Source: Nocardia farcinica
GTDB taxonomy: Bacteria > Actinomycetota > Actinomycetes > Mycobacteriales > Mycobacteriaceae
Length of the DNA: 64,000 bases
Direction of reading: 5' to 3'
Assembly (NCBI RefSeq): GCF_001182745.1
Contig: NZ_LN868938.1
Span: forward strand, 310,001 to 374,000
The notes under the pieces are model-generated. The model did not search any database, had not been told where the DNA came from, and saw only the letters and a program-made list of their open reading frames with translations. This document shows, piece by piece, positions 26,342-34,715 of this stretch. Position 1 is the first letter of the stretch; each line of letters opens with the position of its first letter. Position numbers and translations under genes: made by a program.

Positions 26342-28195
26342 ATGGCGAAGAAGAAAAAGGTCACGGATCCGGCGGTACCCGGACCCGATCTCAGCCTGTA
26401 CGCCGTCTACGCCGGCTTCGCGTTGTTCGGCCTGCTGCTGATCGCCCTGCACTTGGGCAACCAGATGATGAATCCGCCGCAGCAGTTGCCGGTCAACCCG
26501 ATCGAGGTGGTCGCGGGCATGGCCCGCGGCAAGTACACCTGGCCCACCGGCTCGACGGTCATCGTGCTGCTGGTGTTCGCGTGCGTGGCCGGTGTGCTGG
26601 TGCTGCGCAGGCAGATGGCCAAACGCAAGTCGGTGGGTGCGCTGCCGGTGGACGAGAAGGCGCACTACATGGGCACCGGCGGGGCGATCCGCGCGCTCAC
26701 CGAGGCGGGGGTGCGGGAGAAGGCCGAGCAGCTGGGTATGAAGCTCGGTTACAACGACGCACCGGGCGTGCCGATCGGGATCAGCGTGGCCGACGGCGTG
26801 ATGCTCTACGGCTCCTACGAGGATCTGCACCTCGACATCTGGGGCCCCCGCCAGGGCAAGTCCACGTCCCGGGTGATCCCGGCGATCCTGGCGGCGATCG
26901 GCCCGGTGCTGTCCACCTCGAACAAGCGCGACGTGGTCGACGCCACCCGCGACGTGCGCGAGGCCAAGGGCAGCCCCACCTTCGTGTTCGATCCGCAGGG
27001 GGTGGCCGACGAGAGCCCGAGCTGGTACTGGAATCCGCTCGACTGGGTGGACGCCCACCACGAGGGCTGCGAGATGCGGGCGCAACGCCTGGCCGGGCAC
27101 TTCGCCGACGCCGACAACGGCGGGGACTCCAAGAAGGACGAGTTCTTCGACCCCGAGGCCGAAGACCTGCTCGCCGCGCTGTTCCTGGCCGCGGCGCTCG
27201 GCCGCGAACCGATCGTGAAGGTGTGGGAATGGGTCACCAACCCCGTCGACACCGAACCGATCGAGTTGCTGCGCAACGCCGGTCACGACCTGATGGCCTC
27301 CGGCCTGGCCATGCAGTACAACGCCGATCCGCGCACCCGCAGCGGCATCTTCGGCACCGCCAAGAAGATGGTGCGCTGCCTGCAACTCACCAACGTGCAC
27401 AGCTGGATCCTGCCCGGCACGGACCCGCAGACCGGTCTGCCGCGCAGGCAGTTCGACGAGCTGGAGTTCATCGAGCGCAACGGCACCCTGTACTGCCTGT
27501 CGCTGGAGGGCCGCGGCTCGGCCGCGCCGCTGGTGAGCGCCCTGACCGAGGCCGTGATCGACGTGGCCATGCGCAAGGCATCCCGCTCCCGCGGCGGTCG
27601 TCTGCCGATCCCGCTGCTCGCCGTGCTCGACGAGGCCGCCAACGTGGTGCGCTGGAAGGACCTGCCCAAGCAGTACAGCCACTTCGGCTCCCGCGGCATC
27701 GTGGTGATGACGGTCCTGCAGTCCTGGGCGCAGGGCGCGCGCTGCTGGGGAGACGCGGGCATGCTCGCGCTGTGGTCGGCGGCCAACATCAAGGTGCTCG
27801 GCAGCGGCGTGGACGACATGAACTTCCTGCGCGACCGCTCGGAGGCCATCGGTGAATACGATTCGATCTCGGCGTCGGTCTCCGAATCCAAAGGCGGCAA
27901 GAGCTATTCGCGGTCGCTGTCGTCGTCGAAGACCTTCAGTGTCAACGCGCTGACCACCCTGCCGCGCGGTCGCGCCATCGTGTTCACCTCCGGCCAGCCC
28001 GCGGTGCTGGTGCGCACCGTGCCGTGGTGGGAGGGCGAGTACGCCGCCGAGGTGAAGAAGTCCATCGCGCAACACGATCCGCAGCGCAAGACCGAGATCG
28101 GCGACGTGATCGGCTCGCCCGCGCTGGTGAAGAAGGACGTCCCGCCGCCGCCCGACCTGCGCAAGGGCGATGTCGAGGAGGTCCGGCCCCTGTGA
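26342..28195 (+). CDS. VirD4/TraG-type coupling ATPase
   Basis: 617 residues. Two N-terminal membrane helices (about 20-38 and 70-88) precede a TraG/VirD4 motor: Walker A IWGPRQGKSTSRVI (about 166-179), TFVFDPQGVADESPSWYWNPLDWV, Walker B LLAVLDEAANV (about 424-434), and SHFGSRGIVVMTVLQSWAQG. Coupling proteins recruit DNA or protein substrates to the channel. It is the only VirD4 in the window and no relaxase is nearby, so the substrate is unknown. GAGGAGG six bases before the ATG. The stop overlaps a possible mini-ORF. Confidence 0.86.
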   Translation: MAKKKKVTDPAVPGPDLSLYAVYAGFALFGLLLIALHLGNQMMNPPQQLPVNPIEVVAGMARGKYTWPTGSTVIVLLVFACVAGVLVLRRQMAKRKSVGALPVDEKAHYMGTGGAIRALTEAGVREKAEQLGMKLGYNDAPGVPIGISVADGVMLYGSYEDLHLDIWGPRQGKSTSRVIPAILAAIGPVLSTSNKRDVVDATRDVREAKGSPTFVFDPQGVADESPSWYWNPLDWVDAHHEGCEMRAQRLAGHFADADNGGDSKKDEFFDPEAEDLLAALFLAAALGREPIVKVWEWVTNPVDTEPIELLRNAGHDLMASGLAMQYNADPRTRSGIFGTAKKMVRCLQLTNVHSWILPGTDPQTGLPRRQFDELEFIERNGTLYCLSLEGRGSAAPLVSALTEAVIDVAMRKASRSRGGRLPIPLLAVLDEAANVVRWKDLPKQYSHFGSRGIVVMTVLQSWAQGARCWGDAGMLALWSAANIKVLGSGVDDMNFLRDRSEAIGEYDSISASVSESKGGKSYSRSLSSSKTFSVNALTTLPRGRAIVFTSGQPAVLVRTVPWWEGEYAAEVKKSIAQHDPQRKTEIGDVIGSPALVKKDVPPPPDLRKGDVEEVRPL

Positions 28196-28257
28196 ACCGA
28201 CCAACGAAAGGCATGGTCTCCGTGGACGTGACGGTACTCAGTGAGGAGCGTCGATGA
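28192..28257 (+). CDS. Possible 21-residue peptide between coupling ATPase and DUF4913 gene
   Basis: MNRPTKGMVSVDVTVLSEERR. The GTG overlaps the coupling-protein stop (GTGA) and its TGA overlaps the DUF4913 ATG (ATGA), the same four-base coupling used throughout this operon. GAGGAGG at 28175-28181 has ten-base spacing. It fills exactly the otherwise empty 58-base gap. It may be a real small protein or only a coupling ORF; no homologue is known to me. Confidence 0.4.
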   Translation: MNRPTKGMVSVDVTVLSEERR

Positions 28258-28667
28258 ACCAGCACCTGCCCGGGCCGCCGCGGCCGGAGAAGACGGTCTA
28301 CGACGGCGTCGTGGAGTTCGTCGAGAACTATCTGAGTCTCGTCTACCGCCGTCAGGTCACCGACATCAGCGAGACCGTCTGGTGCCCCGAATGGTGGAAG
28401 CACGCCGAAGCGGCGGTGCGGCTCGAGGCGCTCTGGCGTGCGTGGGAGCACCTGCGGATGGATCCGGCGACGGGCCTGAGCGTGTGGTTCCTCGACCACG
28501 CCGACCCGCACATGACCAAGCTGTTCGATCCGCGCGGGCCGTTCAAGTACTGCAGCGTCCGCAACGGGCACAAGGACATGCTGAACCCGCTGCCGCTGAA
28601 ATCGCCGGTGCAGGGCCAGTTCGATCAGCCCGCCCCGGACGACTACGAATACCGCAACCAGGCCTGA
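28254..28667 (+). CDS. DUF4913 family protein
   Basis: 137 residues, soluble. VYDGVVEFVENYLSLVYRRQVTDISETVWCPEWWKHAEAAVRLEALWRAWEHLRMDPATGLSVWFLDHADPHMTKLFDPRGPF is the DUF4913 signature, rich in conserved Trp and ending in an HADPHM segment. The family occurs beside SCO6880-type secretion loci in actinobacteria. Function unknown; a substrate or coupling-protein adaptor is a guess from position. GAGGAG lies five bases upstream of the ATG. Last gene before the palindromic terminator. Confidence 0.78.
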   Translation: MNQHLPGPPRPEKTVYDGVVEFVENYLSLVYRRQVTDISETVWCPEWWKHAEAAVRLEALWRAWEHLRMDPATGLSVWFLDHADPHMTKLFDPRGPFKYCSVRNGHKDMLNPLPLKSPVQGQFDQPAPDDYEYRNQA

Positions 28668-28679
28668 GCGCCCACCGCG

Positions 28680-28725
28680 GACCGCGAAACGCCCGCTCAC
28701 GATCGTGAGCGGGCGTTTCGCGGTC
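28680..28725. terminator. 46-bp perfect palindrome, bidirectional terminator
   Basis: Two 21-base arms are exact reverse complements around a GATC centre that is itself palindromic. Outside them AGCGCCC (28667-28673) pairs with GGGCGCT (28726-28732) after a six-base bulge. It lies between convergent genes and overlaps the end of the minus-strand gene. Very stable and without a T tract; it would stop transcription from both sides. Confidence 0.8.
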
Positions 28726-28730
28726 GGGCG

Positions 28731-29306
28731 CTAGTTGCGGGTGCGTTCCAGGCCGCGGCCCTCGATCTCCCGGCTGCGGCTGGTCGACCTGGCCTCGGCC
28801 GTGCGCGCCCGCACCGCCTCCTCGGCGGGCAGTCCCTGCCCCACCTCCATGAGCATGCGCACCGCGGCCAGCTCCGGTGCCACGCCCATCTTGGCCAGAT
28901 GCGCCGCGATCGCCATCCGCCGCTCGGGCGAGTCGTATTTGACCATCGGCGAGCCGGCCGCGCCGGTGGCGGCCGCGGCCAGGCCACCGGAGGCCATGGC
29001 CGAACCCGCGGTCGACATCGCACCGCCGGAACGGTCCTTCTCCAGCGAAATGCCTTTGACCGACGTGCTTTTCTCGACCATCCTGGCCAGCTCCAGATTG
29101 CGCGGGTCCTTGGCCTTGGACTCGCGCGCCTCCCGGATCTGTAGCTCCTTCGCCTCTTTCATCCGCGCCTCGGTGAGCTTGGCGCGGGCCTCGGCTTCCT
29201 TCTGGCCGCGCTCCCGGGTGCGCAGCGCGACCAGGGTCGCCAACTGCAACATTGTCTTCATCACGGCGGCGGTTTCCCGGCCGATATCGTCCAGTTCCTC
29301 GGACAT
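28731..29306 (-). CDS. Unknown helical/coiled-coil protein facing the type IV-like operon
   Basis: 191 residues, no membrane helix. Residues about 25-90 form a long, highly charged helix (RTRERGQKEAEARAKLTEARMKEAKELQIREARESKAKDP), followed by a small-residue linker (STAGSAMASGGLAAAATGAAGSP) and a helical end (PERRMAIAAHLAKMGVAPELAAVRMLMEVGQGLPAEEAVRAR). ATG 29306 is preceded by GGGGAGC; the longer in-frame start adds only a Pro/Ala-rich leader. Convergent with DUF4913 across the palindrome. I do not recognise a family; co-occurrence with the secretion-like operon in other genomes would test a link. Confidence 0.6.
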   Translation of the reverse strand: MSEELDDIGRETAAVMKTMLQLATLVALRTRERGQKEAEARAKLTEARMKEAKELQIREARESKAKDPRNLELARMVEKSTSVKGISLEKDRSGGAMSTAGSAMASGGLAAAATGAAGSPMVKYDSPERRMAIAAHLAKMGVAPELAAVRMLMEVGQGLPAEEAVRARTAEARSTSRSREIEGRGLERTRN

Positions 29307-29444
29307 GGGCTGCTCCCCGATGCTGCAGTGTTCGCTGTGGACGAATGGTGGTGCGGCGGTTGGTGGTGCGGCGGGTGGTGGCGCAGAACCACCTGTGGTC
29401 GAGATTACCCGAGAAACCACCCGGGCAACCCGACGTGCGGCGGG

Positions 29445-30317
29445 TCAGTCCAGGCGCACCGACTGGATCGTGACCGGGCTGGTCGGCTTGCCGTCACCGG
29501 GACCGTTGCTGTCGTCCTGGCCGAGTGCGGCGATCTTGTCCAGGGTCGCCATGCTGTTCTCGTCGACCGTGCCGAAGATGGTGTACTGCGGCGGCAGCTG
29601 CGAGTCGCCGTAGACGAGGAAGAACTGGCTGCCGTTGGTACCGGGGCCGGCGTTGGCCATGGCCAGGGTGCCGCGCTTGTAGGCGATCGCCTCCATCGCC
29701 ATCGGGTCGCCCTCGGCGTACTGATCGGTGGGGTACTCGTTGCCGAAGACGTAGCCGGGCCCGCCCTTGCCGGTGCCGGTGGGATCACCGCACTGCAGCA
29801 CCTTCAGCGTGGCGTCGGCGGTCATCCGGTGGCAGTCGGTGCCGTCGAAGAAGCCCTGCGTGGCCAGGCTGACGAAGCTGTTCACCGTGCACGGCGACTC
29901 GGCGTTGTTCAGCGTCAGGCCCAGCGGTCCCTGGTTGGTCTCCACGCTCACGCTCACCGTCGCGTCGCCGCCGGTGGTCGGAATGCCCTCGGTCTTGGTC
30001 GGCTTCTGCACCGGCTTCGCCGCGGGCTCGGGGCTGTCGGTGTAGGTGCAGTTCACCAGCTCCGGCTTGGGCGTGGCGGCGGGCGGCGCGGCGGCCGACA
30101 GCGAGGCCTCGGGGGTCTCCGAGGCGGCGGCGGTGTCGGGCTCCTCGCCCTTGGTGAGGAGGTAGACGCCGGTGGCCGCCGCGGCGACGACCACGACGCC
30201 GAGCACGGAGCCGGCGATCGTCAGACGCTTGCGCTTGCGTGCCCGCTCGGCCCGGTTGGCCAGCTGCCGCTCCAGCTTCCGCTTGGCCGCCGCCCGTCGC
30301 TGTTCATTGCTCGGCAC
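29445..30317 (-). CDS. ppiB: Cyclophilin-type peptidyl-prolyl cis-trans isomerase, membrane anchored
   Basis: 290 residues. Basic start ([30 protein letters not shown]), one membrane helix (about 37-58), a Pro/Ala linker and an extracytoplasmic cyclophilin domain: [49 protein letters not shown] ... [23 protein letters not shown]. The expected catalytic Arg of FHR appears as CHR, and the GSQFF core is present. This is the Rv2582 (ppiB) arrangement. GTG 30317 is chosen because GGGAGGA precedes it and the PSNEQRRA N-terminus matches the family; an upstream ATG extends into the hisS leader. Confidence 0.9.
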   Translation of the reverse strand: MPSNEQRRAAAKRKLERQLANRAERARKRKRLTIAGSVLGVVVVAAAATGVYLLTKGEEPDTAAASETPEASLSAAAPPAATPKPELVNCTYTDSPEPAAKPVQKPTKTEGIPTTGGDATVSVSVETNQGPLGLTLNNAESPCTVNSFVSLATQGFFDGTDCHRMTADATLKVLQCGDPTGTGKGGPGYVFGNEYPTDQYAEGDPMAMEAIAYKRGTLAMANAGPGTNGSQFFLVYGDSQLPPQYTIFGTVDENSMATLDKIAALGQDDSNGPGDGKPTSPVTIQSVRLD

Positions 30318-30448
30318 TACCACAATCCTCCCGTGTCGGCGTACATCGAGGTAAGAGTGTGCCATCCCTTCCTGAGAGGAGGGTCGGGTCGGCGCGATGG
30401 GGTAACCGGTTGGACTTGGCGGGCCGCGGTGGGGAAAACTGGAACATC

Positions 30449-31717
30449 GTGACCAAGACCAGCAGCTTCTCCGCCCCGAAGGGGGTACCGGACTACGTGC
30501 CACCCGGCTCGGCCGAGTTCGTCGCGGTGCGCGACGCGCTCCTGCGGGCCGCCCGACTGGCCGGGTACGGGCATATCGAGCTGCCGATCTTCGAGGACAC
30601 CGGCCTGTTCGCGCGCGGCGTCGGCGAGTCCACCGACGTGGTGACCAAGGAGATGTACACCTTCGCCGATCGCGGCGAGCGCAGCGTCACGCTGCGGCCG
30701 GAGGGCACCGCGGGCGTGATGCGCGCGGTCATCGAGCACGGTCTCGACCGTGGCCAGCTGCCCGTCAAGCTGGTCTACTCCGGTCCCTTCTTCCGCTACG
30801 AACGCCCGCAGGCGGGCCGCTACCGGCAGTTGCAGCAGGTGGGCGTGGAGGCGATCGGCGTCGACGATCCGGCGCTGGACGCCGAGGTCATCGCCATCGC
30901 CGACGCGGGCTTCCGTTCGCTGGGCCTGGACGGGTTCCGGCTGGAGCTGACCTCGTTGGGCGACGACACCTGCCGCCCGCGCTACCGCGAGCTGCTACAG
31001 GAGTTCCTGTTCGGGCTGCCACTCGACGAGGAGACCCGCCGTCGCGCCGAGCTCAACCCGCTGCGCGTGCTCGACGACAAGCGCCCGGAGGTGCGGGAGC
31101 TGCTCGCCGACGCGCCGCTGATGATCGACCACCTCTCCGAATCGGCCAAGGCCCACTTCGAGCAGGTGCTCGGCCACCTCGACGCGCTGGGCGTGCCGTA
31201 TGTGGTGAACCCGCGGATGGTGCGCGGCCTGGACTACTACACCAAGACCACCTTCGAGTTCGTGCACGACGGCCTCGGCGCGCAGTCCGGCATCGGCGGC
31301 GGCGGCCGCTACGACGGGCTGATGGCCCAGCTCGGTGGCCAGCCGCTGTCGGGCATCGGCTTCGGGCTCGGCGTCGACCGCACCATGCTGGCCTTGCAGG
31401 CCGAGGGCAAATCGGCGGGCGACCCGGCGCGCTGCGACGTCTTCGGGGTGCCGCTCGGTGAGGCCGCCAAGCAGCGAATGGTGGTGCTGGCCGCCCAGCT
31501 GCGCGCCGCCGGCGTGCGGGTCGACCTCGCCTACGGCGGTCGGGGTGTCAAGGGTGCGATGAAGGCGGCCGACCGCTCCGGCGCCCGCTACACCCTGGTG
31601 CTGGGCGACCGGGATCTGGCCGAGGACACCATCGGCGTCAAGGACATGAGCACCGGGGACCAGCGGCAGGTGCCGCTGGGCGAGGTCGTCGGCGTGCTGC
31701 GCGCCGAACTCGGATAG
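30449..31717 (+). CDS. hisS: Histidyl-tRNA synthetase
   Basis: 422-residue class II synthetase that charges tRNA-His. Motifs seen: [13 protein letters not shown] at the start, [18 protein letters not shown] (motif 2 area), [40 protein letters not shown] (histidine-binding) and [26 protein letters not shown] (motif 3). The C-terminal anticodon-binding domain follows. GTG 30449 gives the normal length; a longer upstream frame is antisense to ppiB. In M. tuberculosis hisS follows ppiB on the same strand; here the two diverge over 131 bases. Confidence 0.94.
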   Translation: MTKTSSFSAPKGVPDYVPPGSAEFVAVRDALLRAARLAGYGHIELPIFEDTGLFARGVGESTDVVTKEMYTFADRGERSVTLRPEGTAGVMRAVIEHGLDRGQLPVKLVYSGPFFRYERPQAGRYRQLQQVGVEAIGVDDPALDAEVIAIADAGFRSLGLDGFRLELTSLGDDTCRPRYRELLQEFLFGLPLDEETRRRAELNPLRVLDDKRPEVRELLADAPLMIDHLSESAKAHFEQVLGHLDALGVPYVVNPRMVRGLDYYTKTTFEFVHDGLGAQSGIGGGGRYDGLMAQLGGQPLSGIGFGLGVDRTMLALQAEGKSAGDPARCDVFGVPLGEAAKQRMVVLAAQLRAAGVRVDLAYGGRGVKGAMKAADRSGARYTLVLGDRDLAEDTIGVKDMSTGDQRQVPLGEVVGVLRAELG

Positions 31718-31747
31718 GTCCCGAGCGGGCGCACCCGCGGGGTACGG

Positions 31748-31847
31748 TTGCTGCGCACCACGCGTGCGGTGGTTGCTGCGCACCACGGGTGCGGTGGTTG
31801 CTGCGCACCACGGGTGCGGCGGCTGATGCGCACCACGGGTGCGGTGG
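31748..31847 (+). repeat. Four tandem 25-bp repeats
   Basis: Four head-to-tail units at 31748, 31773, 31798 and 31823. Units 2 and 3 differ by one base; unit 1 has CGCG for CGGG; unit 4 starts CTGATG. Each unit carries a small hairpin, CGCACC-ACG-GGTGCG (partly disrupted in unit 1). They fill the space between hisS and the next GTG. Expansion by slippage is likely; they may act as terminator or mRNA leader structure. Confidence 0.85.
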
Positions 31848-31867
31848 CGTGTGCGAAGAGGTGGAAC

Positions 31868-32515
31868 GTGGACCCCAACGCGGACCGGGCCGAGCCGGAC
31901 CGGCCGGTCGGACTCGATCTCGTCGCGCCGGAGACCTACGTCCCGATGCTGCGCAAGCTCGCGCTGGCGGCGGTGGGCGTCGGCCTCGGCGCAGGCCTGC
32001 TGGCCGCCGTGCTGGTGGCGTGGCCGATCGCGCTGGCGATCGGGCTGGTCGTGGCCGTGCCGACCGTCTGCTACGCCCTCGCGCTCGGTCGTCGCCGGAT
32101 CTGGCTCAGCGGCAAGACCGTGCACGCGCGGCTGCTCGTCGGGGAACGGCGCCTCGAGGTGGCCGCGGCCTCCGGCGTCGAACTGCTCGTCTTCCCCGGC
32201 CGGCTGAGCCGGGTCGCCCTGCGGCTCACCGAAGGCGGGCAGACCCAGCTCATTCCGCTGGCGATGTACACCGACGGCGGCAGCGGCCGCGAACTGCACC
32301 TGCTCGGCCTGCGCAGGCTCGCCGACGCACTCGCCGCGGGCGAGTCCGCGGCCGCCGTGGCGGTGTCGGATCTGCTGATCCGCCAGTTGCGCGCCGAGGC
32401 CCGCGACGCCGGGCTCGAGGAACGGCCGCTCTACCGGGCGGTGCGGCTGGCGCGAGCCAAGGACTACGTCTCCCCGGTCGTGCTCACCGACCGCGAGGTC
32501 GCCGAACTGACCTGA
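31868..32515 (+). CDS. Two-helix membrane protein of unknown function (DUF3093-like)
   Basis: 215 residues. Two membrane helices (about 29-70) are followed by RRRIWLSGKTVHARLLVGERRLEVAAASGVELLVFPGRLSRVALRL, a small sheet-rich domain, and a helical end. The pattern recalls actinobacterial DUF3093-type proteins, but I am not certain. GTG 31868 has GAAGAGGTGG upstream; a TTG-started version would translate the 25-bp repeats and is unlikely. No functional partner is evident. Confidence 0.6.
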   Translation: MDPNADRAEPDRPVGLDLVAPETYVPMLRKLALAAVGVGLGAGLLAAVLVAWPIALAIGLVVAVPTVCYALALGRRRIWLSGKTVHARLLVGERRLEVAAASGVELLVFPGRLSRVALRLTEGGQTQLIPLAMYTDGGSGRELHLLGLRRLADALAAGESAAAVAVSDLLIRQLRAEARDAGLEERPLYRAVRLARAKDYVSPVVLTDREVAELT

Positions 32516-32585
32516 GGGCGGTAGCCGAACGACCCTGGTGTTCCGTAGCTCACCACCGCGGTTCGGCCTCGGTGAACCTCGCTAG

Positions 32586-33629
<1,044 letters not shown>

Positions 33630-33635
33630 GCCCGG

Positions 33636-34715
33636 CTACCGCACCGTCCAGGTCTCCGGGCCGTTGAGCAGGCGTTGCAGCGAATCCGCTTGCACCGGAG
33701 CCTGTTCGGCGGCGGCGGCGTTCTGGGCACGTACCGTGTCGTCGTAGGTCGGACGCGCGACGCTGCGGAACACTCCCGTCACCACATGGGTCAGCTCCTG
33801 ATCACCCAATCGGGACAGCGCGTAGGCGTACTCCGGGTCGTCGGTGTGGGCGTCGTGCACCACGATGTCGGCCTCGGCGACCTCGGCCGTGCGCGCCACC
33901 GCGAGCCCGAAACCGCTACGGACGACCGCGAATTCGCCGTCGGCGCCGAAGGTGATCGGCATGCCGTGGCGCACCGGGATCAGGTGTTGCGCGGCGTTCT
34001 CCTTGCGCAGCACGTCGAACGAGCCGTCGTTGAAGATCGGGCAGTCCTGCAGGATCTCCACGAACGAGGTGCCCCGATGGGTGGCGGCCGCCCGCAGGAC
34101 CTCGGTGAGCCCCGGGCGGTCGGAGTCGAGCGCCCGCGCGGCGAAGGTGGCCTCGGCGCCCAGCGCCACCGACAGGGTGTTGAACGGGTGATCCACTGAG
34201 CCCATCGGCGTGGACTTGGTGACCTTGCCCTGCTCGGAGGTGGGCGAGTACTGGCCCTTGGTGAGCCCGTAGATCCGGTTGTTGAACAACAGGATCGTCA
34301 TGTTGACGTTGCGGCGCAGGGCGTGGATGAGGTGGTTGCCGCCGATCGAGAGCGCGTCCCCGTCGCCGGTGACGACCCACACCGACAGATCCGGCCTGGT
34401 CACCGCGAGCCCGGTGGCGATGGCGGGTGCGCGGCCGTGGATGGAGTGGATGCCGTAGGCGTCCAGGTAGTACGGGAACCGGCTCGAGCAGCCGATCCCG
34501 GAGACGAACATCAGGTTCTCCCGGCGCAGGCCCAGCTCGGCCAGGAACCCGCGCACGGTCGCGAGGATGACGTAGTCGCCGCAGCCGGGACACCAGCGCA
34601 CCTCCTGGTCGGAGGTGAAGTCCTTGACCTTCTGCGGGGCGTCGGCGGCGGGCACGCCGGAGACGCCGGTGAGGCCGAGGTCGGCACCGATCAGCGAGCT
34701 GTCCACGATGGTCAT
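33636..34715 (-). CDS. korB: 2-oxoglutarate:ferredoxin oxidoreductase subunit beta
   Basis: 359 residues. This subunit binds thiamine diphosphate and an iron-sulfur cluster and, with KorA, oxidises 2-oxoglutarate to succinyl-CoA using ferredoxin. CPGCGDYVILA near residue 42 and GIGCSSRFPYYLDAYGIHSIHGRAPAIATGLA provide cluster cysteines and the ThDP region; VVTGDGDALSIGGNHLIHALRRNVN is the ThDP/Mg motif GDGD. ATG 34715 overlaps the korA stop in ATGA. Actinobacteria use this KG:Fd enzyme as an alternative TCA step, beside mdh here. Confidence 0.93.
   Translation of the reverse strand: MTIVDSSLIGADLGLTGVSGVPAADAPQKVKDFTSDQEVRWCPGCGDYVILATVRGFLAELGLRRENLMFVSGIGCSSRFPYYLDAYGIHSIHGRAPAIATGLAVTRPDLSVWVVTGDGDALSIGGNHLIHALRRNVNMTILLFNNRIYGLTKGQYSPTSEQGKVTKSTPMGSVDHPFNTLSVALGAEATFAARALDSDRPGLTEVLRAAATHRGTSFVEILQDCPIFNDGSFDVLRKENAAQHLIPVRHGMPITFGADGEFAVVRSGFGLAVARTAEVAEADIVVHDAHTDDPEYAYALSRLGDQELTHVVTGVFRSVARPTYDDTVRAQNAAAAEQAPVQADSLQRLLNGPETWTVR

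Noticed and set aside
14002..29306. Interpretation as an integrated conjugative element with att sites
   Set aside because: I found no integrase, excisionase, relaxase, replication initiator, tRNA border or long flanking direct repeat in the window.
30318..30448. T-box leader before hisS
   Set aside because: No specifier stem or T-box core (GGGTGGNACCGCG-like) is visible in the 131-base gap.
31748..31867. TTG-started extension translating the 25-bp repeats into the downstream membrane protein
   Set aside because: GTG 31868 has a good ribosome site, and the repeat-encoded peptide (LRTTRAVVAAHHGCGG...) is unlike anything before a membrane helix.
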